This document shows positions 9,314 to 17,390 of a stretch of DNA of 64,000 nt, one piece after another; position 1 is the first letter of the stretch; every line of letters starts with the position of its first letter. The notes beneath the pieces were generated by a model. That model was not told where the DNA came from. It worked only from the letters and a program-made list of their open reading frames with translations, and ran no database searches. The stretch comes from Heliobacterium chlorum (lineage in GTDB: Bacteria > Bacillota > Desulfitobacteriia > Heliobacteriales > Heliobacteriaceae), in the NCBI RefSeq assembly GCF_014502795.1, contig NZ_JACVHF010000013.1, positions 1 through 64,000 of the forward strand, read 5' to 3'. The position numbers and the translations under genes were made by a program.

Positions 9314-10357
9314 CTATTTCTCCCGATAATATTTACACAGAGTTGCGTTCGGGCAAGAATGGTATTTTTCCTTGCGATTCTCTTTAATGATTAACGAGCT
9401 TCCACACACCGGGCAAGTTCGGATTGGATTTGAAAACAGTGATGATAGAAAGCTTTTATCTTTCTCATGTTTGTTTATACGATCCTTACTAACTAGGGCA
9501 ACGATCTGTGCCGGAACGATATTCTTGCATGAAGGGTAATTACTGCAGCCCCAAAATAAATTGTCTTTACGCTTCTTCAGAATCATTCTAGCGTCACAAA
9601 AGGTGCATTTAATTGACTTGGACTCAATATCAAAAGAAACACGTTCATTTAGAGGCAGCAAATCCCGATAATCAAGACCGTATCTCTCCATTAAGTTGCA
9701 CTGGCTTGGAATATGGTACTGGGTAAATTGTTGAATAAGTTCAAGTGGACCGGGTTGTGAAGGCACAGCAGGTCTTTGTAAACAACGTTCGATGAAGTTT
9801 CGTAGTTGGTCAATCTTTAATACGGAATATTGTTTACTGGGTTTATATCCCTCAATAATGGTATCAGGATTTGAAAGAACGATAACATTACCAAAGGGGA
9901 TAGTAGTCTCTGAGTTGCAAATTTTGTTGGATAAATCCTTTAACACGGCGATGTGACGACGGTTCTGTTCGACTGGATTATACATTCCCTTGTTTTGAGC
10001 GGTTCCTTTTGCATCAGTTTTCACCCAGTTGCCTAAGTTATCGATTCGGATATGTTGTGTAATTGATTTGCTTTCAATCACAAGGAACCCGGCTGGAACC
10101 GCAAGAATGTAATCGATTTGAGCTTTCCGCCCATCCTGTTCAAGAGTTAAGTTATGTACTCCGATGACATTATGATTATTTCCGAACCAGAACTTGATAT
10201 GGTAGGCAATGTTATTCTCGCCGGCATTTCCACTTGCCAGTTTACGCATATCTGATTCAATTCTTTTGTATTTGGGGTGGGTATCTGGGAGCTTTTTCAA
10301 TATCCCCTGCATTTGCTCTAAAATATTAGGCTCAAATTCCGGTACTTCTAAAATCAT
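9314..10357 (-). CDS. NERD-domain protein with topoisomerase-type zinc ribbons
   Basis: 347 residues. The N-terminal half is a NERD (nuclease-related) domain: GNAGENNIAYHI, then AQIDYILAVPAGFLVIESKS, with the D and ExK of a PD-(D/E)xK core. The C-terminus has two zinc ribbons, CTFC..CSNYPSC and CPVC..C..C, like the tail of topoisomerase I. I place the start at ATG 10357 (MILEVPEFEP), behind GGGAG, rather than the in-frame ATG at 10375. It stands alone on the minus strand between broken genes and looks intact. It probably binds or cuts DNA; no substrate can be named. Confidence 0.8.
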   Translation of the reverse strand: MILEVPEFEPNILEQMQGILKKLPDTHPKYKRIESDMRKLASGNAGENNIAYHIKFWFGNNHNVIGVHNLTLEQDGRKAQIDYILAVPAGFLVIESKSITQHIRIDNLGNWVKTDAKGTAQNKGMYNPVEQNRRHIAVLKDLSNKICNSETTIPFGNVIVLSNPDTIIEGYKPSKQYSVLKIDQLRNFIERCLQRPAVPSQPGPLELIQQFTQYHIPSQCNLMERYGLDYRDLLPLNERVSFDIESKSIKCTFCDARMILKKRKDNLFWGCSNYPSCKNIVPAQIVALVSKDRINKHEKDKSFLSSLFSNPIRTCPVCGSSLIIKENRKEKYHSCPNATLCKYYREK

Positions 10358-10493
10358 GACATTGCTCACTCCCATTTTTCATAATTTATCTTTCCTTCAT
10401 GGATTTAGCGATACAATATCTCAATATATTTCATATTTTACCACATTATTGCGTGAAATCACTTACCCTGTCTATATTTGCCTGCGTTGAAAC

Positions 10494-10571
10494 ATGAATG
10501 TACCTTTTCGGTTTGATCGGCTTATTGGGGATATTGGGATGGATTTGTCCGAGAAAAATGTTACCGATTAA
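10494..10571 (+). pseudogene. McrC-like C-terminal fragment (copy 1)
   Basis: The frame FDRLIGDIGMDLSEKNVTD then stop is plainly homologous to RERIIGDIGMALSEGNVND at the end of the second fragment (15226-15588), and the DNA around attggggatattgggatg is identical. Only the last 20 or so codons survive. The segment lies just upstream of the NERD gene's start side, with no start signal. Confidence 0.6.
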
Positions 10572-10706
10572 ATTCTGAACCTCATTCAAGAGACAACTTA
10601 TATAATCGGGAGCTTGTACAGTATGGACAGAAGAGGTTTGATGCACAGTGCCTATGTATACCTTGGGCCAACTCTTACGAGCCGATAATCCAAACAGGGC
10701 TAGAAG

Positions 10707-11312
10707 TTGATAGGGGTGGTATTTATCAAACAGTTTTTATGCGAACACTGCGGTCAGGAAACGTTCCAACAGGCAATGGTTCACCTTACAGAAGGCACTA
10801 GTAACCAAAAAATCTGCAGGGACTGTTTCAGCAAGATTATGGCCAAACAATTGGGCGTGCCCTTTAGCCCCATTCAGAATAATCGGATTACGCTGAGTGA
10901 TTTTGAGGGAAAAGGCCATACCTTTGAAATAGCGAGTCTGCTCACACCGAATGGAATGGCACTAGAAGCCACTGAGTGGATAGACGAAAATGGTGAAAAG
11001 ACTGTAGGCTATAAGGAATCCGTTCTAATGCCAGTGGGTACAGCTCAAGAGATCATCTATGAAAAATTGATGGCTAAACTTGTACGAGTATTAGCCGAAC
11101 CGTCTCTTTCCTTTAACTATGGACTACCGGCCTTTGTCTACCCAGGAACAGTTCGTGGACGTGTAGAATACGAGGAAAGTCCACACGCGGAAGGGCCCAA
11201 AGTAGTTATAGATGGACGTACTTTTACATGGGATGAATTCGGCAAGATGATGTCGTCATGGGAAGGTTGGAAGTTCCAATTGAGAATGATTGATATTACT
11301 GAAGATGAGTAG
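10707..11312 (+). CDS. Uncharacterised zinc-finger protein
   Basis: 201 residues from TTG 10707; a GTG at 10716 is an alternative, and neither has a good ribosome site. The N-terminus carries CEHCGQETF..CRDCF, a likely Zn ribbon. The rest (LTPNGMALEATEWIDENGEK to EWxxW-like KMMSSWEGWKFQLRMID) is an unrecognised alpha/beta domain rich in acidic residues. No signal peptide or membrane segment. The ORF is intact although its surroundings are degraded. I do not recognise a function. Confidence 0.65.
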   Translation: MIGVVFIKQFLCEHCGQETFQQAMVHLTEGTSNQKICRDCFSKIMAKQLGVPFSPIQNNRITLSDFEGKGHTFEIASLLTPNGMALEATEWIDENGEKTVGYKESVLMPVGTAQEIIYEKLMAKLVRVLAEPSLSFNYGLPAFVYPGTVRGRVEYEESPHAEGPKVVIDGRTFTWDEFGKMMSSWEGWKFQLRMIDITEDE

Positions 11313-11349
11313 TGGACAATGAAATGCACCAAAGAAAGAAAAACAATTT

Positions 11350-11392
11350 GCCATATCAAAAGAAAAGCCCCTGCTAACTCATTGCAGGAGCT
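11350..11392 (-). terminator. Terminator of cassette 1
   Basis: On the minus strand a stem of about 8 bp (gcccctgc with gcaggagc, one mismatch) precedes a T-rich run. It closes the DUF1659-DUF2922-YvrJ operon; the equivalent in cassette 2 (21338-21370) has a perfect stem. Confidence 0.65.
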
Positions 11393-11401
11393 CACGATTT
11401 C

Positions 11402-11554
11402 TTACACCTGTTCCTTCAGGATTTCCACGTTCTTGGCAAGTTCGCTGATGGCGCTGCTCAGCGTTTCGAGCCGTCCTTCCATGCGAATGAGCAGGTACGA
11501 GGCGATTGCCACGGGAAACCCCACATTGGCCACGGACTGTAGGAGACCGTCCAC
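11402..11554 (-). CDS. YvrJ family small protein (cassette 1)
   Basis: 50 residues from GTG, with AAGGAGGTG nine to ten bases upstream. The sequence DGLLQSVANVGFPVAIASYL then LIRMEGRLETLSSAISELAK matches the YvrJ family: one hydrophobic segment (residues 8-23) followed by an amphipathic helix. Such proteins are usually encoded with DUF1659 and DUF2922 genes, as here. The function of the family is unknown. Cassette 2 encodes a copy differing at two residues. Confidence 0.8.
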   Translation of the reverse strand: MDGLLQSVANVGFPVAIASYLLIRMEGRLETLSSAISELAKNVEILKEQV

Positions 11555-11614
11555 GTCTTTTGCACCTCCTTGATGTCGTTTGAAGTGAAAGAGATTTAAG
11601 TTGAAGATCAGAGA

Positions 11615-11658
11615 GGACCGGGAACGATGTCTATCTTTCAGTTCCCGGTCCCTTTTTT
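11615..11658 (+). terminator. Plus-oriented hairpin inside cassette 1
   Basis: A perfect 11-bp stem (11615-11625 with 11641-11651) and T6 on the plus strand sits between the YvrJ and DUF2922 genes, which are read from the minus strand. It is conserved in copy 2 (21594-21637). As a terminator it would act on antisense transcripts; on the sense RNA it is a stem without a T run. Confidence 0.6.
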
Positions 11659-11699
11659 ATGGGGATGGTTCTTTCTCTGCCGTATCCCCGGGTTTATTC

Positions 11700-11924
11700 T
11701 TACGGGTTGTACAGGTCGGTCACGTTTGAGGAGACCATGCGGACGTCTTTTTTGCCGATCAGGTCTCCGCCTGAGGTCGTGAACACGTTGTTGGCGATGA
11801 TGGTATCCATGACGGTAGTTACTTCGTCCGTCGAGAGGCCCGCTTTGGGGTCGCGGACTCGCAGCACCACGTCACGGCCCAGTTGGTTGGTAAAGACCAG
11901 TTCAAGGGTTTCTTTTGTTGCCAT
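11700..11924 (-). CDS. DUF2922 family protein (cassette 1)
   Basis: 74 residues from ATG 11924, behind an AAGGAGGTGACAATTCG ribosome site. The start MATKETLELVFTNQLGR and the end NNVFTTSGGDLIGKKDVRMV are typical of DUF2922, a family of unknown function found as short two-gene operons with DUF1659 in Firmicutes. No membrane segment. The protein is predicted to be small, beta-rich and cytosolic. Copy 2 differs at a single residue (S to T in KAGLSTDE). Confidence 0.85.
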   Translation of the reverse strand: MATKETLELVFTNQLGRDVVLRVRDPKAGLSTDEVTTVMDTIIANNVFTTSGGDLIGKKDVRMVSSNVTDLYNP

Positions 11925-12035
11925 CGAATTGTCACCTCCTTGAGAGGCTGGGCGGGGGATGCTGAATTCCGCCCGGTCGAGTTTTATGTGCGTTGAGGTA
12001 CGGTTATTAAAGGGCTTGTCCAGCCTCACTGGGCC

Positions 12036-12260
12036 TTAGGCTTCCACTAAGGCGTTTTGGTCGATCCGGGAGATACGGCTGACGGGGATACTCATCAAGC
12101 TCGCCAGGGCTTGAGCGGTGGTAAAGACATTTACGTCGGTGGCACCGGGCTTCAAGCCTTTGTAATCCCGGTTTTGCACCAGCGGCTCCCCCTTGCTGTT
12201 CGTGCCCGTTTGGACCGATAAGCGCAGGCTGGCGGTGACAGCGGATTTGTTGATAGCCAT
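12036..12260 (-). CDS. DUF1659 family protein (cassette 1)
   Basis: 74 residues from ATG 12260, with AAGGAGGTCAGAAAG upstream. MAINKSAVTASLRLSVQTG and NRDYKGLKPGATDVNVFTTA match DUF1659, whose function is unknown. It is the first gene of the cassette, 111 bases ahead of the DUF2922 gene and transcribed from the promoter at 12309-12337. The two paralogues in this window differ at three positions. Confidence 0.85.
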   Translation of the reverse strand: MAINKSAVTASLRLSVQTGTNSKGEPLVQNRDYKGLKPGATDVNVFTTAQALASLMSIPVSRISRIDQNALVEA

Positions 12261-12308
12261 TCTTTCTGACCTCCTTTCCGAACATTTGTTTGTGCCGGCT
12301 ACGGGTTT

Positions 12309-12337
12309 AATGTACCAGAGGAATGGAAATTGGACAA
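12309..12337 (-). promoter_or_regulatory. Sigma-A-like promoter of cassette 1
   Basis: On the minus strand TTGTCC (12337-12332), a 17-base spacer, then TACATT (12314-12309), about 50 bases ahead of the DUF1659 start. The same boxes at the same spacing are in copy 2. Confidence 0.55.
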
Positions 12338-12460
12338 ACCCTCTGAGGGCGGATTAGGACTATTGATTGGCACATATGTTCCAATACCTCCCAATATCTC
12401 CTGGAATCTCAAGAACGCATGTTCGATAAAACGAGTTGCTTCTTCTTTTTTTGAGGTTAA

Positions 12461-12799
12461 ATGATAAGGTACTCCGTAAAAGGAGTTGGACAGGCATACC
12501 CTATAGATGGAGAAGGCATTAGAAATAAAGTTACAAACGCAATTCGAGATATTAACGAAGGGTTATGCGAGCTTTTGAACAGCCATCGCACAACATCCCG
12601 ATATGTTTATGATTTCAAATTAAGAGAATCTGTTAGAATAGATAAGGATAGTCCGAGTCCATGTTTAATTCGCTTCGATGGTGCTAACGATCTAGATAAT
12701 ACTCCACTGCACCGCTGGCTTTACTTCTATGACAAGTACGTTACGCGTGGGAACCGCAAGGAGGTAGCCCAAAGGGATGTTGCAATAAGCGGCTTATGA
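12461..12799 (+). CDS. Hypothetical protein
   Basis: 112 residues, ATG 12461 with GAGGT nearby. The sequence ([20 protein letters not shown], later [20 protein letters not shown]) shows no motif I recognise. It starts exactly at the edge of cassette 1, diverging from the DUF1659 operon, and is followed five bases later by the SEC-C gene. It may be a truncated or fused remnant, since copy 2 of the cassette has only an 8-codon stub at this place. Confidence 0.4.
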   Translation: MIRYSVKGVGQAYPIDGEGIRNKVTNAIRDINEGLCELLNSHRTTSRYVYDFKLRESVRIDKDSPSPCLIRFDGANDLDNTPLHRWLYFYDKYVTRGNRKEVAQRDVAISGL

Positions 12800-12803
12800 G
12801 CGG

Positions 12804-13703
12804 ATGAACGATTTACGAAGAGACGAAGAAGCCATGGCCCTTTATCATGCGAGAGAAGACTCCTTTTACGAATGGGCCACCGTGATGAGCAGCGTAGAGA
12901 AGAGAGCCATGGAGATAGGGAGTCATATAACTTTTAGAAAATGGGGTATTATTGTGAATTCTAAACATACATTATCCGGCGTGGAAAACAATTTATTGCT
13001 TGACTACGTAATTTCTCTCACCCATCTGTATGGTCTGGTCCCTAAGGATAAAGTGATCGATATTTATAACCTGCAAAATGATGACAAGGTTGATATAGAG
13101 ATGATGAACGATGTTGTTCATCAAGCGAATCAAGAGCTAACAGATAACTTTGTGAAGATTCATGGCAATTATTTTGTAGCTGAAGCGATTATGAAGGTTG
13201 GCGAGTTTGAAGAACAATTACGGCAGCGTAAGGGTAAGCCCTTCTATATTCCGAAGCGAGAAGAGCTTTTGAAATATAAAGAAGAGTCCTACTTTGAAGT
13301 TACGAAAGAGTATGAGGCTTTACGAAGTTATTTAACCCTGAACATCTTTGAGGGTGATGAGGTTAAAGCAGAAAAACTGTGTGAAGAAGTTCAGGGCATA
13401 TGTGAAAATTGCTTTTCAATGGAACTCATTTTTAACGTCTTTAATCGTGAAGATGTGATCTTTAAGAATGAAGATCAAGTAAATGAAGTGCTACGGCGAG
13501 TCATGGATTTGGCAAACAATACGAGGATTTGGGAAAATAATGGACACACGCCGAGCGAGATATTTAACATGAAGGAAAGGCCTAATTTACGGCCTCTTCC
13601 TAAGAGTGGGAAATTCAACAAAATCGGCAGAAACGATCCATGTCCTTGCGGCAGTGGCAAGAAATATAAAAAGTGTTGTGGCAATTTGTACTCGCCGGAA
13701 TGA
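12804..13703 (+). CDS. SEC-C motif protein
   Basis: 299 residues. The C-terminal 22 residues, [19 protein letters not shown], are a textbook SEC-C zinc motif (CxCx8CC) like that at the end of SecA. The rest is helical and unrecognised ([40 protein letters not shown]). There is no ribosome site before ATG 12804 and the N-terminus begins abruptly, so the gene may have lost its 5' end when the upstream ORF was fused next to it. It ends at a strong terminator. Function unknown. Confidence 0.75.
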   Translation: MNDLRRDEEAMALYHAREDSFYEWATVMSSVEKRAMEIGSHITFRKWGIIVNSKHTLSGVENNLLLDYVISLTHLYGLVPKDKVIDIYNLQNDDKVDIEMMNDVVHQANQELTDNFVKIHGNYFVAEAIMKVGEFEEQLRQRKGKPFYIPKREELLKYKEESYFEVTKEYEALRSYLTLNIFEGDEVKAEKLCEEVQGICENCFSMELIFNVFNREDVIFKNEDQVNEVLRRVMDLANNTRIWENNGHTPSEIFNMKERPNLRPLPKSGKFNKIGRNDPCPCGSGKKYKKCCGNLYSPE

Positions 13704-13740
13704 AGTCTACCGCTATAAGACCTTCGATGAGAACAAGAAA

Positions 13741-13779
13741 AGGCCCTGTGAGAAGGAAAGAGGTCTCACAGGGCCTTTT
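13741..13779 (+). terminator. Terminator after SEC-C gene
   Basis: Perfect 13-bp stem (aggccctgtgaga with its complement) and T4, 37 bases after the stop. Confidence 0.85.
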
Positions 13780-14179
13780 GCTGCAGTTAAGCTAAGCAAT
13801 GCATCCCCCATATGGCGAAAGCTTTTTCTTTTTCCACGGTGGCGATGGAGACCTGAATCTATTGTCCGGAGAGAACCTTGGGTGGTCCGGAGAGAACTTT
13901 GAACAGCCACAGAGAACCTAATATAGCTTGAAGAGAACCTAATTCAGATTCAAGCGAACCACAATCATGTCCGACTCATCACTATAGACTTTGCTCAACG
14001 ATTTGAAAGTATTGGTTTGGATCATTTTTTGAAGAAGCGATTAGAGTTACAAGTCCCTTCTTCTCAAGGTTAATTTAAGATTCTTACGTGAGTTCCCCTC
14101 TGGTGAAGGCGCCTTGTGGCAGGAATATTCGACGCATCGTAGAAGGGGATTATTGAAGTAAAGAAAGGAGAACCGTACC
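13780..14179. other. Intergenic region with phased repeat only
   Basis: Four hundred bases between the SEC-C terminator and the DUF262 fragment. Other than the array at 13870-13959 I see no gene, promoter or hairpin that stands out. Confidence 0.5.
13870..13959. repeat. Five repeats at a 21-bp period
   Basis: The octamer-like core AGAGAAC occurs at 13870, 13891, 13911 and 13932, with a variant AGCGAAC at 13953. Spacings are 21, 20, 21 and 21 bases, two helical turns, so all cores face one side of the helix. The first two units share the longer gtccggagagaac. Regular spacing suggests a protein-binding array such as an IS21-type end, an iteron or an operator. Confidence 0.6.
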
Positions 14180-14422
14180 ATGTCCGGCAAAGGAGAAATC
14201 AAAAGCGAAAAAATCCTGATCAAAGATATTTTTTCTCATATGTGGTTTCGCATCCCTGAGTACCAACGCCCCTATGTGTGGGGCGCCGATGAAGTGGTCG
14301 AACTCCTCGATGATCTCACCTATGCCATGATGGAAAAGCCCGATTCGGAGTACTTTCTGGGCTCCTTTGTCTTCCAGGCCAAAGCGGCCAACCCGGTCGA
14401 TCCTCTTCGGACGAATCTGTAA
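14180..14422 (+). pseudogene. DUF262 (GmrSD-type) N-terminal fragment
   Basis: 80 residues from ATG 14180, with AAAGGAG twelve bases upstream. The motif FRIPEYQRPYVWGADEVVEL is the hallmark of DUF262/GmrS domains, and the following DLTYAMMEKPDSEYFLGSFV fits the same family. Full proteins of 500 or more residues carry a C-terminal HNH nuclease; here a stop follows LRTNL and no continuation is seen in other frames. GmrSD-type enzymes cut modified phage DNA. This remnant keeps the start signals but not the nuclease. Confidence 0.75.
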
Positions 14423-14520
14423 CTAAGGTGAGCCAAAAATCCCGCTAACTGAACTCACCGACGCCGACCTAGAACGGCTCCGAGATCATGAGTGCTGCTG
14501 CGTAACCGTGGAACGAAAAA

Positions 14521-14562
14521 AGGGCGCCCGCCGATTCGAAACGTTGAATCGGCGGGCGCCCT
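14521..14562 (-). terminator. Large GC-rich hairpin
   Basis: A perfect 17-bp stem (14521-14537 with 14546-14562) and 8-base loop. On the minus strand it is followed by TTTTTT, so it looks like a minus-strand terminator although no minus-strand gene precedes it now. It may be left from a lost gene. Confidence 0.6.
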
Positions 14563-14635
14563 CAACACCAAATTCCAGACTTCAGCGTCACTTCCACCAC
14601 GCTGCACCACAAAATCCGATAATCCACAGCAAAAA

Positions 14636-14666
14636 GCCAGGACAATCATCCTGGCCTTCGTTTTTC
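14636..14666 (+). terminator. Bidirectional terminator
   Basis: gccagga/tcctggc stem with A5 before it and T5 after it. It separates the DUF262 remnant from the 14824 gene. Confidence 0.6.
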
Positions 14667-14823
14667 TCACTATTTCGAACGTTGTCGAACTACCGTAGGC
14701 GTAACGTTAGGCGTCAAATCCAGTGCAGCCACATCGTAACAGAGAAAGAAACGTGCTAAACTGGGAAAGAAACGTGCTATACTGGATGTACTTGAAAAGT
14801 AGCCCCCTGGGAGGGATTTAAGG

Positions 14824-15063
14824 GTGAACAACGAGGAGTTTCAACGCATTGTGCTCCAAGAATTGAAGGAGCTAAAAGAAGGCCAAAAGGAAATACATCG
14901 TCGCTTGGATCGCATGGAGCGTAGCCAAGAAGACGATATCGTGGGGATGCTGAAAACCATCAGTCGTAAGATTGACGATCTTCAAGAGGATCAGCGATCC
15001 ATGACTGCAATCATAGGTGAGCATGAAGTTAAAATCCGTACTCTTTCCAGAAGGCCCGTTTAG
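14824..15063 (+). CDS. Small coiled-coil protein
   Basis: 79 residues from GTG 14824, with GGGAGGG eleven bases upstream. Nearly all of it is a charged heptad coiled coil (LQELKELKEGQKEIHRRLDR, ISRKIDDLQEDQ). Proteins like this are common, multi-copy small ORFs in Clostridia, with no assigned function. It is probably real because the start signals are good and the hydrophobic residues keep heptad spacing. Confidence 0.6.
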   Translation: MNNEEFQRIVLQELKELKEGQKEIHRRLDRMERSQEDDIVGMLKTISRKIDDLQEDQRSMTAIIGEHEVKIRTLSRRPV

Positions 15064-15170
15064 GAGAATAAAGTCGCATTGTGGACATACATTTCCCGGC
15101 AAACAAACTGGACCACTTCTTGTATCGGTACAGGCAAGAAGGTCCAGTTTTTCTTTATTTGCTCTCCGTT

Positions 15171-15246
15171 ATAGCATTGCACCCCGGCGACGTGGTTACC
15201 ATCCCTCCCGTGGTCAAGCACTGGCATGGCGCGGCGAGGGTCGGAA
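15171..15246 (+). pseudogene. Cupin-domain fragment
   Basis: The short frame ALHPGDVVTIPPVVKHWHGAA matches the metal-binding loop of carboxymuconolactone-decarboxylase-associated cupins (PGD.V.IPPGVKHWHGA). Neither side continues the domain; directly after it the McrC fragment begins in another frame. This is a fragment at a recombination junction. Confidence 0.5.
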
Positions 15247-15588
15247 GGTAAAGCGATCCAAATGATTCTCGATGCGAAATATAAAAATCCGGTGACCGTC
15301 GGTACCGTGAAACCGGCCCAATCGGACGTGTATCAACTGATCGCTTATGCTGTTCGTTACAATTGCGACAACCTGTTCCTGGTGTATCCCCAGTTTAAGG
15401 ATAATGTTCGATGGGCAAATCCCTTGGCGTCCATTCCGTTCGATGTAGAAGGGCGCACTATGAAGTTGCATGTTCTGAATTTCGATATTACTATGAATGA
15501 TGTTCATCTGTTGCGAGAGCGGATTATTGGGGATATTGGGATGGCTTTGTCTGAGGGAAATGTTAACGATTGCTGTACTATTACATGA
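15226..15588 (+). pseudogene. McrC-like C-terminal fragment (copy 2)
   Basis: About 110 residues from about 15240: MILDAKYKNPV, QSDVYQLIAYAVRYNCDNLF and LVYPQFKDNVRWANPLASIP match the C-terminal PD-(D/E)xK part of McrC-type proteins, the nuclease partner of the McrB GTPase. The N-terminal two thirds and any mcrB are absent. The first codons belong to the adjoining cupin fragment, so the apparent ATG start at 15226 is not native. The last 20 codons are paralogous to those at 10512-10571. Non-functional without its partner. Confidence 0.7.
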
Positions 15589-15628
15589 GCAAAAACCCAG
15601 GGACGCTTGCCCTGGGTTTCAGTTTTTA

Positions 15629-17257
15629 CTATGATTCTGCGTCGTATATACAAAAACGGTTCTTTTTTTCAATCTCCCGCTTTACTTTTATCGGTGATTT
15701 CGGATCAAGTTCAATCACATAGGGTAGTTCCTTGATCATGTGATTCCGGAGGGATTTGTAGCTTTTTAATTCTTCGAGAACATAGGGGTCGTCGGTCTCT
15801 AAGATGATCGCTTTGCGGATGCGGATTTTTTGACTGGATTGGCTCCATTCTTCCAAGGTATGAAGTACGTTTTGCGGGACTTCCTTGGAGGACCAATCCT
15901 GTAGGTACTCGATCACTTCACGGATGGGTATCCCTTGATCAAGGGCAGAGGCGGCAGATTTAAAGCTGAGTTTGTATAGGCAGGCGGGGTGGTCCGACAA
16001 TTTTTCTGCCACTTGGTCGAGGAATAATTCATGGGTTTCTTTCATGGCCCCTTCTGATAAGAGGATTTCGAAGTTGGGCTGGACGATAAATCCCGAATCT
16101 TCCTCCAGTTTTGGTTCCTCATAGGAATCGGCAGCTCCAAGAACATAGGCGCCGAGAGGGGTCAAGCGGATGTAGTCGACTTCAATGGTGTCGACCTCCC
16201 CGTAGGTTCCACCGCTGCTAAATCTTATGGCAGTGTCGATGATGCCCATGGTACATAAGTATTCCAAGCACACGATTTCGACGAACCGTCCTTCAAGTTG
16301 GCGCCAGTTTTGAGAGCGGCCGAGATACATTCGTTCATAATCAGCGTAGGACTCGATTTCACCGGTAACTCGCTCCAAAAAGAGTGCGTCGCTTCTTTTT
16401 ATATATTTAAGGAATTCATCGATATGAACCCATTGGTCGACGGGACAGTGGGCGAGATGGTCGCAAATCAACCTCCGGCAGCTAGAATACTTTGGATCTC
16501 GCTCTGTTTGTACTTTCACTTCCGGAATGCGGGACAATTCATCAATGTCCGCTGAAGCTATGTATTCCTTGAGCAGCATCTTACATCTATCGACGCGGCT
16601 TGCCTGGAGGAACTCACCCGAACGGTGTCCAGGCACGAAGCGGTCACCGATGATATTCCAAATACCGCTTTCCAGGGCCAAACGAGCCATTCCATAGATT
16701 CGAACGGACTGCTCTATAGTCCGAAATGAACTGACCCCGTCGGGGTCGTCAAAACTGTATTCTTTTATCGCCAACGCTTCGTTGATTTTTTTCATGGCCG
16801 ACTTTGTTGGCAAGCCGCCGACTCGGGTGCAACTCAGTTTTGTCTGATTGGCCAGTTTGATCAGACGAAAAAATTCTTTTTCAAAGTTCTCCCGGATTAC
16901 GACGACTTCATCGGCATCGTCTTCCCCTAGTGCATTGACGGCTTGATATTGATGTTTGAGGGGCTTAAGTTGCTTTTTTATAAAAGCCGCCAGTGGGACG
17001 GGGACGCTGTTGCGAATTAAAAAGAGCCGAGCCGGTGACTTTGCATCGAGGACGTCGGTAATTCGGTAGGATTGAAAGTAGTATTGATCTTTCCGACTGC
17101 GGCCGTGTTTTTGACATAGCTCTGTTAGATCATCGCTATCGAGCCGTCCAGAACGAACGTATTCCGCCAGTAGTTCCTTTTCAAAGGCATTGAGGCGACC
17201 CCAGAGGGCGGTGAGATTTTCCTCACGGCAGTAAAAGTTGTCCAGGGCTGTAATCAT
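15629..17257 (-). CDS. XPB/Ssl2 N-domain (Helicase_C_3) partner protein
   Basis: 542 residues. The region from about residue 385 to 510 (GFIVQPNFEILLSEG, LSFKSAASALDQGIP, LEEWSQ, KAIILETDDPYVLEELKSYK) matches the domain that also forms the N-terminus of XPB helicases. Upstream is a helical region with no ATPase motif, so this is not a helicase. In mycobacteria an analogous gene neighbours the XPB gene. Here it lies downstream of XPB on the same strand across a 16-bp repeat array. Likely role: accessory in DNA repair or transcription-linked unwinding. The N-terminus may extend through the overlapping frame 17254-17358. Confidence 0.75.
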   Translation of the reverse strand: MITALDNFYCREENLTALWGRLNAFEKELLAEYVRSGRLDSDDLTELCQKHGRSRKDQYYFQSYRITDVLDAKSPARLFLIRNSVPVPLAAFIKKQLKPLKHQYQAVNALGEDDADEVVVIRENFEKEFFRLIKLANQTKLSCTRVGGLPTKSAMKKINEALAIKEYSFDDPDGVSSFRTIEQSVRIYGMARLALESGIWNIIGDRFVPGHRSGEFLQASRVDRCKMLLKEYIASADIDELSRIPEVKVQTERDPKYSSCRRLICDHLAHCPVDQWVHIDEFLKYIKRSDALFLERVTGEIESYADYERMYLGRSQNWRQLEGRFVEIVCLEYLCTMGIIDTAIRFSSGGTYGEVDTIEVDYIRLTPLGAYVLGAADSYEEPKLEEDSGFIVQPNFEILLSEGAMKETHELFLDQVAEKLSDHPACLYKLSFKSAASALDQGIPIREVIEYLQDWSSKEVPQNVLHTLEEWSQSSQKIRIRKAIILETDDPYVLEELKSYKSLRNHMIKELPYVIELDPKSPIKVKREIEKKNRFCIYDAES

Positions 17258-17358
17258 GTCAGCTTTCCGTGTCGGGGCGGGTTTGACGCTAGGCGCAATA
17301 GGTTCGGCAGGGAGTCGCCATAGCCTTGGGTGGTCAATGTTTCGAGTAATGCCTTCAT
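17254..17358 (-). CDS. 34-codon leader frame, probable lost N-terminus
   Basis: ATG 17358 has GGAGATAG upstream and reads MKALLETLTTQGYGDSLPNL then LLRLASNPPRHGKLT before TGA, which overlaps the next ATG as ATGA. The 542-residue partner starting at 17257 has no ribosome site of its own. Either the two are translationally coupled, or a one-base slip near 17260 has split an originally continuous N-terminus ending HGKLT..DMITALDNF. I favour the latter. Confidence 0.45.
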   Translation of the reverse strand: MKALLETLTTQGYGDSLPNLLRLASNPPRHGKLT

Positions 17359-17390
17359 TCGTATTCTATCTCCTTAATGGTGTGATCCGT

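Larger units (their letters stand above)
11350..12470 (-). repeat. Duplicated DUF1659-DUF2922-YvrJ cassette, copy 1
   Basis: About 1.1 kb that recurs at 21338-22460 in the same orientation with scattered substitutions only. The copy includes promoter, three genes, an internal hairpin and the terminator. At the right edge both copies run into a tttgaggttaa..gataag stretch that gives a start codon: the 12461 ORF here and an 8-codon stub in copy 2. Confidence 0.9.
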
